From positions 56,089,228 to 56,153,227 of the forward strand of contig NC_092875.1 of NCBI RefSeq assembly GCF_028372415.1: DNA of 64,000 bases, written 5' to 3'. A program made the translations under genes and the position numbers. Each line of letters starts with the position of its first letter. Position 1 is the first letter of the stretch. The notes below the pieces were generated by a model. It was not told where the DNA came from. It ran no database searches and was given only the letters and a program-made list of their open reading frames with translations. Origin of the DNA: Notamacropus eugenii. Its lineage: Eukaryota; Chordata; Mammalia; Diprotodontia; Macropodidae. Below, piece by piece: positions 1-11,420 of the stretch.

Positions 1-235
1 CCTCTAGCAGAATGGGTAGATGAGAACAATTTGCTCCAATAGTCATGAAGGAGGTCAAAGTAGAAGACCCAAAGTCCACTGCATCCGGGGCCATCACTGC
101 TAGACTTCAATGATTCTGGAAGAGCAGGTGAGGCAAGAACTTTGCATGACTCTACTTCACCTTACATGTAAGTCAAGATGTCACCCTGTGATGTCATTGG
201 CCCTTTTCAAAAAACAAAGGACAAACACCACCACC
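1..235 (+). mobile_element. Marsupial SINE ending in a 'gacaaac' tail
   Basis: The stretch reads 'ggggccatcactg...gaagagcaggtgaggc...ctctacttcacctt...aagtcaagatgtcaccctg', then 'gatgtcattggccc' and 'ggacaaacaccaccacc'. The same order of blocks recurs at 38935-39140 (plus) and 49103-49290 (minus), so this is a dispersed short element. It may be cut by the window edge. The family name is not certain; it resembles a common marsupial SINE. Confidence 0.6.
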
Positions 236-289
236 AAATCAGACATAAGGATTAACAAGAGGAGAACTATGTTTTGATGGTTTCTCATT

Positions 290-560
290 CCTTCATGGAA
301 TGAATGATTAAGCATTTATTAAGTGCTTACTCTGCATCAAATTCTGAGTTAGGCACAGGGAATGCACAAGCAAGCAAGATCATCTTTGCTAGCAAGGAGC
401 TTACATTCTAATAGGGAAGAAAACAAAAAAAGGGGCACTACAGAGGAGGAATAGGGCCAGGATGTGACATGGAGGTCTGATACTAGAGAAGGTAAAGCAA
501 AGGTTTAGTGACACAAGGACAGAGTCCAGATGGTTCATTGGCTCCATTGATAAGGGCATG
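290..560 (+). mobile_element. Ancient interspersed repeat, L2-related or unclassified
   Basis: Begins 'aagcatttattaagtgcttac', followed by 'aggcacagggaatgcaca' and 'aaggagcttacattctaat'. The same word order recurs near 5.8, 14.9, 16.1, 19.6, 41.9, 49.7 and 50.2 kb. Divergence between copies is high, so it is an old family. The class is uncertain; an L2-type 3' region is my best guess. Confidence 0.5.
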
Positions 561-639
561 GAAAGGATAGTCGGGGTAGTAACAGCATGGCTTGAAAGTG
601 ACTAGGAAGTGTGTAGTCTTGGTTCTGAGCAAGACAAAT

Positions 640-785
640 GAAGGATCACCCATTACAGCCCAGAATCCCAGAGGGTGATTTCAGGTGTGAACTCCTCAGG
701 GGCAGGGACTCTCTTTTGCCTTTTCTTGTATCCCTAGCACTTGACACAGTGCCTAGAAGAGAACAGATGATCAATGACTGACTGG
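640..785 (+). mobile_element. L2 LINE 3' end fragment
   Basis: Contains 'actcctcaggggcaggga', 'ttgtatccctagcacttg' and 'cacagtgcctagaaga', ending in 'caatgactgactg'. This matches the general form of mammalian L2 3' tails (gagggcagggact ... tgtatccccagc ... cacagtgcctggcac). Confidence 0.65.
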
Positions 786-1329
786 TGGCAGAAGGCTGAG
801 GAGGATGGTTGGCATGGAGGCAATATGGTATGGAAATGTTCAGAAACTGAGGTAGAAGTCTACTTCTGGGCAAGATAAGAAGTAATTATAACTTATATAA
901 TTCTATAATATAATAACATATTATAATTGTAATATATGAGAAGTCTGGTTCAAACTTGATTTTTTAATTGTAAATCTCACTTCAAACCAGGGGCAGAAAA
1001 TAATTTTGTACTTTGACCACGGGTAAAGTTAAATAAAAGCTTTAAAATAATTTTCAAATCCAATTTCAAATTCAGTCCAATTTCAAATAAAATTTTAGCA
1101 AATAAGTGCAGCAATGATCAAAATCCATTGCATACACAACAGTGTTAGTGGATGGGAATTATTCTATGAATTAAACCTATAGGTAAATCAATTCCAGTCC
1201 TACACTGTAATAAATCAGCACAAGCCTGTTGAGGGCCAACTGTTCTCCCATATGGCTAATTCCAGCTTATATTTCCATGTTTATTACATATTGCTCCCCC
1301 CGTAGGGACTCTACAATCTAGCCAAACTG
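786..1329. other. Intergenic, AT-rich, nothing recognised
   Basis: Holds an AT-rich patch near 880-940 and repeated 'aatttcaaat' words near 1050-1090. No gene, RNA gene or classified repeat was seen. Confidence 0.5.
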
Positions 1330-1680
1330 ACATACTTAGGTTTCTGCAAGCGATGTTCTATATCCCACCCTTTGCCTTTCTATAAGGAGCTCTCTTGTGC
1401 CTGGAATACTTTCCATGTCATCTCTTTTTGGAACCTCTAGATTCTTCAGGGTTCAACTCAAGCATTGCCTCTTACACGTGAAAGCTTTTCTGATTCTTAT
1501 AGCTGCTAGTGCCCCCCAAACTATTTCCTGTTTACTTATCTCTTATAACTGTTGTCTCTTTCCAGTAGAATTTAAGCTTGTTGAGGGTAGAAACTTTTTC
1601 ATTTTTGTATCCACAGGACTTCAAACAATGCGTGCTATGTAGGTTATGCTCACTGAATTGAAATGAATCCAAAGAGAACT
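1330..1680 (+). mobile_element. L2 LINE 3' region
   Basis: Reads like the L2 3' region: 'gtgcctggaatactttcc', 'ttcaactcaagcattgcct', 'tttaagcttgttgagggtag', then 'tgtatccacaggact'. The order agrees with the L2 tail motifs (tgcctggaatgctct ... attgtaagctccttgagggcag ... tgtatccccag). Diverged and old. Confidence 0.65.
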
Positions 1681-3490
1681 TTTTTGAAAGACAGATAAAA
1701 CTTGTTTGATTTATAGGGTAGAAATATGAGTAACGGGTACAAGTCACAGAGGCAAATTTCCCCTTGATATATGGAAGAACTTTGTGCCAGCTAGTAAAGT
1801 GGTAGATTCCCTGTCACTAAATGGCTTTAAACAGGGGATATATGGCTGCTTTCCAGAACATGGCAGAGAGGACTTCTGATTAGGGTAGAGATAGAATTGG
1901 AGAGCCTGTGAGGCCCTGCCTGCCAACTGAAGATTCTAGGATTTTACAATCAAAGGAAGGTGATTGCTTGCCATAGTGCTAAACTAGCCAAGCTAAACAA
2001 AACAAACAAAAAACCCAGAGAGCCAAAATTACAGCCCCAGGAAGTGAGTGAAAATATGGCCTTGTAGAACTTGGCTTACTTAGCATTTCTGTCCAATATA
2101 CATATAGACTCATAATTGAACTCTGACCCCTAATGTCTATATTTATGTGTGTCCCACTCTTAGCCAGGGCTGTAGATTCCATATGTTTTGTCTTTCATGT
2201 GCCCAGAAAAATACAGCTGGTACAAGCCCCCTCTGTGGCACTCAAAACCAAATCACTTAATTTTTCCAAACCTTAGGTTCTTCATTTATTAAAAGGGGTA
2301 AAGTAGTGATGTACCAGATTGTGGTGAGCCTGATGTGGCAGCCTAATGAATTTACTTCTCATTCATTCCTTGGTGGATGTCTCTCTGGTATCCACCACAG
2401 TCTCTAAGACGCTGGCAAACATCCTGACACGCTATAAGACCATCCCCAATTCTGACTGTCTGGTTCAAATGGAAATGGGGATTTAGAGCAAAGATTGTTT
2501 CCTATTTTTAAAAAATTAAGCATATTCCATGCCATACCCTTAGATTTATACGCAGCCATCACTGATAGCAGAAAGTGGCACTGAGAAATCATGTGAAGTC
2601 AGCACACCATCTGGTGGCCAAATTTTATGATATAATCCTATAACTAGTAAATTAATAAGTTACTTATATTAATTATATATTATGGTATTATGTTATATAA
2701 CATTGAATTATATATGATATATTATATTTTGTTATATTAATACATTATATATTTAATTGGCAGCCTTCTCTCTATAGAGGACAGAAAACAGGGCAATGTG
2801 CTGTGTGCATAGATAGATCTCTGGCAGCACTGCCATGTATATATCTAACACCCACCACCCGTACTATGTCACACATGAAATTAGGTGTATATGCAAAATA
2901 CCAAGCTCATTTAAGCCACGATGAACTTGCTCTATTTAGTTTCATCAAAGTCTAATTTCCCTATCATTTTAACTTATACAAAATTTAAAATCCACAAAAT
3001 TGAATCTATAATGCTATAGATTTGCAAAGCTATCCTTTTCCTGAAAAGGAAGGTTCAGATTCTTGACTCAGACATATACACTATTGAATAAATTCACAGA
3101 GATCTCCTTAACTCCTGATAAATTATTGTATGTATAACGTAATCTTCCACGTTAGCCATGCAGAGGAGAAATGCAGTTACTTCAAATTCTAAATCAAAGA
3201 ACTTTAAGTGCCAATTTGAAAGAACTCCTGGTTTCATAGTTTCAGTTGTCTGTACTTTCTGAAAGCTTTTCTTTCACTGGGATTAGTAACCCCTCCTACT
3301 TTTTCATCCACCGAGTTAGAAACCTGATAAATTTTTTGAACACCTTTTGTATTTGGCAGTTTGCTAAAGAAAGGAAATCTTAAATTCTTTATAAAGTAAA
3401 TTTTTCTAATATCCCTTATGTTCACATCAACAACCTTTTCCCCTGTCTTCTTCTACCTTCCCTTCCCAGAAAGTCATCCTTTATAGCAAA
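1681..3490. other. Intergenic with an AT-rich patch and a weak MIR trace
   Basis: A MIR-like piece ('aatcacttaatttttccaaacctt...ttcttcattta') lies near 2240-2310. A very AT-rich patch covers about 2625-2760. No coding region, RNA gene or clear mobile element was seen in the rest. Confidence 0.45.
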
Positions 3491-3536
<46 letters not shown>

Positions 3537-3948
3537 ATAGAGAGCTGGTCTCAAAGTCTGAGCTTGGTTGAAGGCCAGCCTCTAGCACATCCTTTGTGTA
3601 CAACCTCAGTCCTTTAGGTAGCTCTGTAAGATTTGACTTGCAGAGAAGGTGTTGACCTACATTCGTAGAGGGAGTTTCCTCACAGGGAAGTCCCTATGCT
3701 AATAAACCACAGGCCTAGTATCTACCCTGCCCCCCCCCATTCCCTATGTGATCTGAGAGGAAAAAGGCAAATTGAAGATTCAGTAGTATGCAGTTTTTAT
3801 ATAAATAAAGAATTGAAATAAAAATAAAATTTACTGTCCTTACTCTATTTAAATGATGAGTCAAGGTATTAAATAACTGAAGTTTTGAGGAAAATGGATA
3901 TTAGGCCAAAGTCAAAGTGCTTTGGTGTTCCATCCATCATAAGGCATA
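3491..3948. other. Intergenic, nothing recognised beyond the TG tract
   Basis: A short C-run lies near 3730. No gene or classified repeat was seen. Confidence 0.4.
3494..3535. repeat. (TG)n microsatellite
   Basis: About 17-18 uninterrupted TG units followed by 'atgtgtg'. Confidence 0.95.
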
Positions 3949-3957
3949 GGATTCAAT

Positions 3958-4202
3958 TGTGTAGTCAATAAGTCACATCTGACTCTTTGTGACCCCTTTG
4001 GGGATTTTCTTGGCAAATATGCTAGAATGGTTTGCCGTTTCCTTCTCCAGCTCATTTTACAGATGAGGAAACTGAGCAAACAAGGTGAAGTGGTTTGCCC
4101 AGGGTCACACAGCTGGTAAGTGTAGTAAGGCTAGATTTGAACTCAGGTCTTCCTGGCTCCAGGCCTGATGCTCTATCTACTGTACCATCTAGCAGCCCCA
4201 TG
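3958..4202 (-). mobile_element. tRNA-related marsupial SINE with target-site duplication
   Basis: On the minus strand it begins 'ggggctgctagatgg...agtagatagagcatc', with a B-box-like 'gagttcaaatctag', then 'cagtttcctcatctgtaaaatgagctgg' in broken form and 'aaaggggtcacaaagagtca'. A 9-bp direct repeat, ggattcaat, flanks it at 3949-3957 and 4203-4211, which fits target-primed insertion. It resembles the WSINE1/MAR-type marsupial SINE; the exact family is not proven. Confidence 0.75.
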
Positions 4203-4211
4203 GGATTCAAT

Positions 4212-4902
4212 ACATAATGCAAATATTCAGGTGGAGACTATTGAAGGACTTAACACATTCAAGTAAGTCCCTGGATGCTGGAATATGCCTTTCTTCAATA
4301 TCCCATGTGGGCTGAGTCTTCATACCCCATCAGTTCAACTGTCTGGAAGGGCAGGCAGTCATGATGTTCAGAAGCAGTGCTCCCCTTGGTAGAGAGTGAA
4401 CATTAGCAGCAAGGCATTTTTTATACAGGACAACTTGAAGCTGCCATAGGGAAATGTGATAGAGAAAATTGACAAAAAGAGAAAAGGCTCTGCTTATGGC
4501 CTTTATCAACAAAGTCTCACTTTTTGATTTGGCCTTAAAGGTCTGGGGAACATTAATTGCAGGTTGCACGTGGTTGAGCTCCTGGAGAATCTTGTTGAAC
4601 TCATGATTGGCTTTGGAGAGGGAGTTTGGAGGGGGTGGGAAAAGCTTGGTCCAAAAACAGTCAGAGTGGCAAAGACTGTCTGTATTTAGGGTGTGATCTT
4701 GAGCTTCCACATACTTCTCTACTCTAGACCCAGAGGTCTAAGGCTGTGTTTGTGGGGGGGGTGTGGGTGTGTATTCAATACACAAGGATGGGTACATATG
4801 TGCATGCATTTGCATAAAGCATTCATTCCTCTAAGAGATAAATGAGAATGGCAGAGCTGGGAGCCTGATAAATGTGAAGCTTTGATCTGGGTCAGCTTCT
4901 AG
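4212..4902. other. Intergenic, nothing recognised
   Basis: Contains a G/T-rich stretch near 4747-4775. A 126-codon minus-strand open frame (4330-4710) has no recognisable domain and is treated as chance. Confidence 0.4.
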
Positions 4903-5150
4903 AGGGCAGCTGGGTATCACAGTGGGTAGAGAGTACAGGGCCTGGAGTCAGGAAGACTCATCTTCCTGAGTTCAAATCCATACTCAGACACTAGCTGTGT
5001 GACCTTGAGCAAGTCACTTAACCTTGTTTCCCTCAGTTTCTTCATCTGTAAAATGAGTTGGAGGAGGAAATGGAAAACCATTCCAGTATCTGTCAAGAAA
5101 ACTCCAAATGGGGTCACAAAGAGTCAAATATGACCGAAATGACACAACAA
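4903..5150 (+). mobile_element. tRNA-related marsupial SINE, near full length
   Basis: Begins 'gggcagctgggtatcacag', has 'gcctggagtcaggaagac', a B-box-like 'gagttcaaatcc' at about 4968-4979, 'agctgtgtgaccttgagcaa', 'ttcatctgtaaaatgag' and a 3' part 'ctccaaatggggtcacaa'. This is the plus-strand version of the element at 3958-4202. No clear target-site duplication was seen. Confidence 0.75.
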
Positions 5151-5824
5151 TGGAATTTGACCTCTGGATGGTGGAGAATGGCAGAGACTGTATCCAGGAT
5201 AGTAGTGGTGTCCTTATGTGAAACTTTTCTATCATGGTTTGAACTATAGTGATCAACCTATAGCTCCCCAACAATTGAAGAGGATCCCGAAGATCCAGTA
5301 GCACATCAATGAAAAGCAGAGGGTCATGACCATCTGACAGACAGGAACAAGGTTTTACTGGTGACTCTCCTGGAGATTCTTGACCCAGGAGTGGAGATAC
5401 CCTCTCCTTTTATCCATCTCATCTTGTTGTACTCATTCCCCTAATGGAAATGTAAAGCCAATGACAAAATCACAGTAATGACAAAATTTCTTCCATTCCC
5501 TCACTTGTTGGTACAGATCATGTAACTGACTATGGAACTCTTATCTCTTTAAGAAGAACTATTTTAAGTTTCCTCTGAATGTGTGTGACAATGCATTAAA
5601 ACCAAATAACTATATGAATCTGCACCCATTCTGCTTACTTGAATTCGAGCAGTGAGAGAATGGACCCAAAGAAGAAGCAAATTTAATATATAGATTTTAA
5701 AATAGAGCCAACAAATCCATTTGCATATGGAGTTAGCAGACACTGATTGGAGTTTGGACTACATGATTAGAGGGAAAAAGAGAACAATTTTGGGAACTGT
5801 CCCTTCAGATTTGAGTCTATAAAA
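5151..5824. other. Intergenic, nothing recognised
   Basis: Unique-looking sequence without a convincing open frame or repeat. Confidence 0.4.
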
Positions 5825-6030
5825 AGTCAACCAGCATTTATTAAGCACTTACTATATATCAGGCACTATTCTAAGTGCTGAGAATAAATACAAGCAAAAA
5901 TACAGTCCTGCCTGAGTTTGCTTTGTAGTGGGGAAAATAACACATAAATAGCAGCTGAAAGGGGTGGGGGAAGGTAACCCCAAAGGGTAAAATCCAGAGA
6001 GTCAGAAGTAGATCCAGGAGAGGAATGATG
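5825..6030 (+). mobile_element. Ancient interspersed repeat, same family as 290-560
   Basis: Starts 'cagcatttattaagcactta', then 'tatcaggcactattctaagt' and 'gctgagaataaatacaagc'. The class is uncertain (L2-related suspected). Confidence 0.5.
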
Positions 6031-6744
6031 CCTTTCCTCAAAATGGTGGCTCTGGAAAAAACTCACAAATGAGAGGCAGGTAGCAGGAGTGGAGAATGGT
6101 GGTGTATTTCACAGTCAAAAGCGGGGCTGGGACCTTAAAATAATTAAGCAAGAGAGTGCAGCAGGAGCAATGTTTTTTGTTTTGTTTTTTTCGAGCAGTG
6201 AGTTTGAAAGGCAAGTCACATATGGAAAGGGGAGTTAGTTGCTTTGACCTCTTCACCCCACGAAAGGGAGGGAGGAGTAAGTAAATGGGAAAGAAAGCCG
6301 TTCCTCTGTGAAGGGATAAGAGAATGAATTGGTCCCCTGCTTAAGCTAAGGGGTGATTGACAGCTCAGACTACCTTTTGTGCCAGCGCCACCTAGTGGAT
6401 CCTATAAGTATACTCAAATCTTCTCAGACATTATATTTGACATTCTTTTTGAGGTAGGAATTATTTGCCCTTTGAAGTCCTTTTCAGTCTTGCGATCCTG
6501 CGTATGACTCAAAAATATTTATAAGCAGTCACATTCTTTTTCCTTAGCTCCACTTCCACATCACCAACTTCCTGTCGAACTTTTCCACGTGACCAATTCA
6601 AACCTATGTTCCAAACAGAACAGGCCATCAGAGATATAACATTTCCCCCTAAACTTGCCTTTCCTGCAAATAACCTCTTTGTGTTGAGGGCACCATTCTG
6701 CTATTTACACACATTCACAGCTTCAGAGATATACCCCTAATTCT
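6031..6744. other. Intergenic, nothing recognised
   Basis: Includes a T-rich run near 6170-6195. No classified repeat or gene was seen. Confidence 0.4.
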
Positions 6745-7600
6745 TGGCTGTCCTCCATTCTCCAAGGACAAGTCTTGTCAAGTTTACCTCCACAATATCT
6801 ATCATATTCACCCACTTCTCTGCTTTCACATGGCCATGCTACCTATACTCAGGTCCTCATCATTTATTACCTGTATCGGTTCAGTAGTCCCCTCCTTGGT
6901 CTCCAAATGGCCAGTTCCTTCCCTTTCCCATCTAAGATTCATCTTCTACAATTTGACAAAGTATTTTCCTAAAACACTGGTCTTACCATTCCCATTCCCA
7001 TGCTTAAGCGGCTCTCTATTGTCTTTAGGTAAAGGGTTTGACAGCTTTTCATAGTCTGGCTCCAGCTTACCTTTTCAGGGTCATTTCATATTATTGCTTT
7101 TCACATACCAAAATGACCTAATTCATGTTCTCCAAACTTGACATCCCATATCTAACCTCAATGACACTTTCTCCTTAACGTCTTAGTTTCCTTATGTTAC
7201 GTACCTTTCCTAAACTGGTCATCTTCCTGAATTGCTGCTGCTGAGCTCCTGGCATGGTGTTGTAATCCCCTGATTGACAGAAGTCCGTGCTATCTGACTC
7301 ACCCTAGACCCCCCAATCCTGACCATATTTTACTCTTAGCCATCTTTAGTCCATGCATCTGCATAAGAACTTTTCTTCCCTTCTGCCCTTCCACCTCTTG
7401 TTCTTAGAAGTATTTCCAGTCCATACTGTCATTACTTCTGAAAAGGCGTTATCAATCAATTTCACTACAATTTCACCCATCTCACCTTCTCAGACCAAAT
7501 ACATTTCCCTAGCCACCCTTCCCCTATTTGTTTTTTCTTGCCCTATTTATTAGAAATTAAGCTCCTTGAAGTCAGAGTTTCCAAAAGCCATCTCTCATCA
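6745..7600 (+). mobile_element. L2-type LINE 3' region, diverged
   Basis: Contains 'ttttcctaaaacactggtct', 'catgcttaagcggctctcta', 'catagtctggctccagctta' and, near 7553-7580, 'aattaagctccttgaagtca'. These occur in the same order in long L2-type 3' regions of mammals (aaacacaggtctgacc ... ctcaagaaccttcagtggc ... ctggctccaacctac ... gagctccttgagggca). Open frames within it are chance. Confidence 0.5.
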
Positions 7601-8360
7601 CAGTAGCGGTGATAGACCGATAAAAGAAGAATGAGTCAAGTGATCAGAAGTCAAGATGAAGCTAGTTTGGGAGACATTTGAAATAAAGACATTGTGTCTA
7701 CTAAATAAGCTACAGTATTCTTGCTGACAGTCTCCAAGTTCCTCAGCCTCCTCAGTGATCAACATTTGCTTGCTTGTACCACTTTTGCCATATACTGGAT
7801 GTTCACATCTTGGACTTCATCGCCTCTGAAATCTAGAACTTTTAAATTCCACATAGTAACCGAAAACTCCTGTTTAACATTTAAAATCATTTCCTGATTG
7901 GATCCTGTCTATTTTCCCAGGTGAAAAATACACGGTCCACTCCTTAAATTCTTTACATTTTAGTCAGACTGTCCTATGTTTTAAGTGTCTCTAGACTGAC
8001 ATTGTCTTCCCTTGTGAAATAGATACATAATTTAAAAAACATTGGATACAGTGACCACATAGGACAAGGTATACAACATTCTGCCTTAGTAGTTCACTGT
8101 TTCTGTCCCAAGAGAAGAACACTACAACCTTTGAAGGACCAAACACTGCAGAAGATTGCAAGAGTAATGAAGAGGTCTGTGGTGGGGAGAAGGCAAATAA
8201 GGGCTTTACCAATGAATGTCTGGTAAGTAATGTCACATAAAATATATCATTCAGGAAATTTATAATCAGGAAAGAAGGAGAGCAGGTCATGATGTAATAT
8301 CAAGGGATATTACAAGCCTAGATCCTGCGCAACCACCCTTGTGGGTTTTAGAAGTGCACT
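7601..8360. other. Intergenic, nothing recognised
   Basis: A 99-codon minus-strand frame at 7991-8290 has no recognisable family signature. Confidence 0.4.
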
Positions 8361-8450
8361 GTAAAATGAGCAGGCAAAGGAAATGGCAAAGCACTCCAGT
8401 ATCTTTGAAAACTCCAAATGGGGACGTGGAGAGTCAAACATAACTGATGA
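8361..8450 (+). mobile_element. SINE 3' half fragment
   Basis: 'gtaaaatgagcaggcaaagg', 'aatggcaaagcactccagta' and 'aactccaaatggggacgtgg' match the 3' half of the SINE at 4903-5150. The tRNA-related 5' half is missing. Confidence 0.65.
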
Positions 8451-8524
8451 AGAAATGACTGATCCTATCTACTTTAGAATGTATTGTATAATATAGTATA
8501 AAGTATTATCTAAATACAATTTCT

Positions 8525-10930
8525 GTTAAACTATTTTCCAGTTTTCTCAACCGTCAAATAAGGAATTGTCAAATATCCTTATCAAATAAGGAATATTTTC
8601 CTAGGTGATTTGCTTTCTATTTTATCAAACATTCTGTTATTGAATCCCATTGTTTCTGATTCTCTTTTATTTAATCTGATTCATTGGTATAGATCTCTCT
8701 ATTTTTTTAACCAATACTTTGGTTTTGATGAGTGCTGCTTTATAATATAGCTTGAGATCTGAAAGTACTATCCCTTCTTCATCTCTACCTCTTTCTATCA
8801 CTTCCCTTGATATTTCAGGTTCTTTTATATTTACAAATGAATTTTTAAATTATTTGATCAATTCTATAATTAATCTCTTTGATAACTTGATTAGTATAGC
8901 CTTAAAAGTATAAATTAGCTTTGTAATATTGTCACCTGCATTATGTTGGCATGGCCCAGCCATGAGCACTGAATACTCTTTTAACTATTTACATTGTTGT
9001 TTAAGTCGTTTGTGTGCTTTGGTATATCAATCGTCACGTATTTTGTCCATTCTAGAGTTATATCTATGGGGCTTCCCTTTCTATTATTGTTTCTTGAATT
9101 TTATTATTATTATACAGAAATGAAGTTGATTTTTGAGCATTTGTTTTGTGATCTGCAACTTTGCTGAAGCTATTGTTTTGATTAGTATTTTTGCTAATTC
9201 CTAGTGCTTTCAAAGTGTACCATCATGTTGTTCATATGTTATTTTGTCATTTCTAACTCTTCTTGTCCTCCTTTGGGGTTTGCTTGACAAAAATACTGTA
9301 GTGGTTAGCCATACCCTCCAGCTCATCTTATAGATGAGGAAACTGAGGCAAATAGGGTTAAGTAACTTACTCAGGGTCACACAGCTAATAAGTGTCTGAG
9401 GTCAGATTTAAACTCAGGAACATGAGTCTTTCTAAGTCCAGGTCCAGTGCTTTATCCACTATACTATCTAACTTTCCCATACCATCATATCATCTATAAA
9501 CAATGATAATTTTATCTCCTCTTTGTCTATTTTTATTTTTTTAATTTCTCTCTTTTGTTTTATTGCTGTTTCAATCATTCCTAGACCACTGTCAAATGAT
9601 AATGGGGAGCGTGGGCATCTTAGCTTGACTCCTCTATGTACTGGAAAAGTTTCTAATCTATCCCCATTGTACATGATGCTTTGCTTTTAGTTTTAGAGAG
9701 TTGCTTTTTTACGATATTAAGAAAAGTTCCCTGTAATCCCTCTACTTTGTAGTTTGTTTGAGCATATACGAACATTGACCTTTGTCAAAGGTTTTTTCTG
9801 ATTCTATTAGATGATCATGTTGTTTTGGGTGTTTGGATTTTTAATATGATCAATTATGTTACTTTTTCAAGGTCAAAGTATCTTTGCATCTCTGGTATGA
9901 ATTTAACTTGGTCATAAGGTGATTTCTTGGATAAATTGCTGTACTTCTTTCACAGTATTTTGTTTAAAATTTTTGAATCAAAATTAGTTGATGACATTGG
10001 TATATAATTTTTCTGTGTTTTATGTTTCCCTAGTTTTGGTGTAAGGACTACATTTCTCTCATAAAAGGATTCTGGTAGGTTGTTTTCTATCTTTGTTTTT
10101 GAGAGTAATTTGTGAAGGATGGGTACTGATTGTTATTTAAAGGTTTGATAGAGTTCTCCTCTGCCTATCAGAACCAGGAATTGATTTGTTTTGTTTTACT
10201 TTTGGTAATTCTTTTGCAGTTAATTTAATTTTCATTTCTGTAATTGGGTTTTTAGATATAGATATTGTATATTGTTGAAGGGATTCCTCTATTTCTTATA
10301 CATTCTCAGTTTTGTTAAGCATATAACTGGGCATAATATGTTCTAATTATTATCTTATTTGTTCTAATTTCACCTTGAAGATTTGCTGTTTTACTGACTT
10401 GACTTTCTGCCCTCTTAAAAATATCAGATTAAGTAAAGGTTTATCAGTTTTACTAGAATTTAAATGTTACCAGATTTTATTTAATCTATCTATGGATTTT
10501 TATTTTTCAATTTATTTCTCTTTCAATTTTTAATATCTCCTCTTTTGTGCTTATTTATTTGTTTACTTTCTATTCTTTAAAGCTGCACATTCAGTTCATT
10601 AATCCTTTATATTTCTATTTTATTAATATATGTTTTTAAGAAGATGATTTTTTTGAGGACTGCTTAAACAACATCCCAGCAATTTTGGTATGTTGTTTCA
10701 TCACTCTCCTTTTCTTTCAACAATTATTGTTTCTATGATTTGTTTTTCTACCTACTCATTATTTAGAATTTCATTGTGAAGTCTCCATTTGAATCTATGT
10801 CTCTTGTTTGTGTTCCCTTCACCTATGTCTGTTTTTATCACACTATGGTCTACAAAAGATATATTGAATATTTTTGTCCTTTTTACATTTTCTTGTATTA
10901 TTTCTGTGCCTTAATACATGATCTTGAGAA
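8525..10930 (-). mobile_element. L1 ORF2 remnant (RT and flanking parts), minus strand
   Basis: Read on the minus strand, the segment follows L1 ORF2. Words shared with the L1 at 42.3-48 kb include 'tgctttataatatagcttgag', 'cttcccttgatatttc', 'tgatctgcaactttgctgaag' and 'atatcatct'. The translated minus strand near 9480-9674 ends in LSLFIDDMMV, the degenerate RT active-site block (F-A-D-D-M-M in better copies). Many stops break it, so it is inactive. A SINE splits it at 9227-9479. The 3' end is truncated near 8525. Confidence 0.75.
9227..9479 (-). mobile_element. tRNA-related SINE inserted into the L1 RT motif
   Basis: The minus strand carries 'gataaagcactggacc', 'tgtgtgaccctgagtaa' and 'cctcagtttcctcatctat'. 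A perfect 9-bp duplication, taccatcat, lies at 9218-9226 and 9480-9488. The target is the L1 sequence encoding the DDMMV block, so the SINE is younger than that L1. Confidence 0.8.
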
Positions 10931-11420
10931 TTCCTCTTTTCCTTTCTGTCTCACTCCCAGAAAAATACCAATTCCTGTACGTGACAGAGAAGACAATACC
11001 CCATGGTAGGATACCCCTCTATAAACCTGATGATACCACCCTCCTCTGTTCTATACTCTCCCCCCTTGCCCAGTCACCTTCCTTTTCCATTTGCCACAAA
11101 CTCTCCACCCTGGGCCTATGCCCTCCCTATCCCTTGACATCACTTGGCCACAAAAGTTCCAACTCACCCCGCCCTGATGCAGGGCAAGTGGTCTTTTCAA
11201 GTACAAAATCCTCACAGACAATAACCATTACATGGTCTCCCATTTTCACTGAGTATCTCTCTTCAACCAAAGGAGCATTCGTCAATGGAACCAATTCAAT
11301 GGAATCAATGTAATTTATCAATGGAATCATTTATCAATGGAATGAACCTCCCTCCCACTACCTCTTCACCCACTCTGTTGTAGGCTCTTCCTGAGAGATC
11401 ACAGGAGTAACCTTCTCCTA
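10931..11420. other. Unclassified block interrupting an L1
   Basis: At about 10930 the L1 similarity stops just after 'ttaatacatgatc' (an endonuclease-region word on the minus strand) and resumes in L1-like sequence only after about 11420. The block is C-rich and holds an imperfect repeat of 'atcaatggaat(c/g)a' near 11280-11345. The open frame 10918-11313 has no recognisable domain. It could be another interspersed element or an old L1 subfamily segment; I cannot decide. Confidence 0.35.

Noticed and set aside
4330-4710. 126-codon minus-strand frame
   Set aside because: No domain, signal peptide or homologous copy; length is within chance for 64 kb.
11280-11345. Short repeated 'atcaatggaat' words as a CRISPR-like or satellite array
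   Set aside because: Only a few imperfect units without regular spacers, in an animal genome; reported only as part of an unclassified block.
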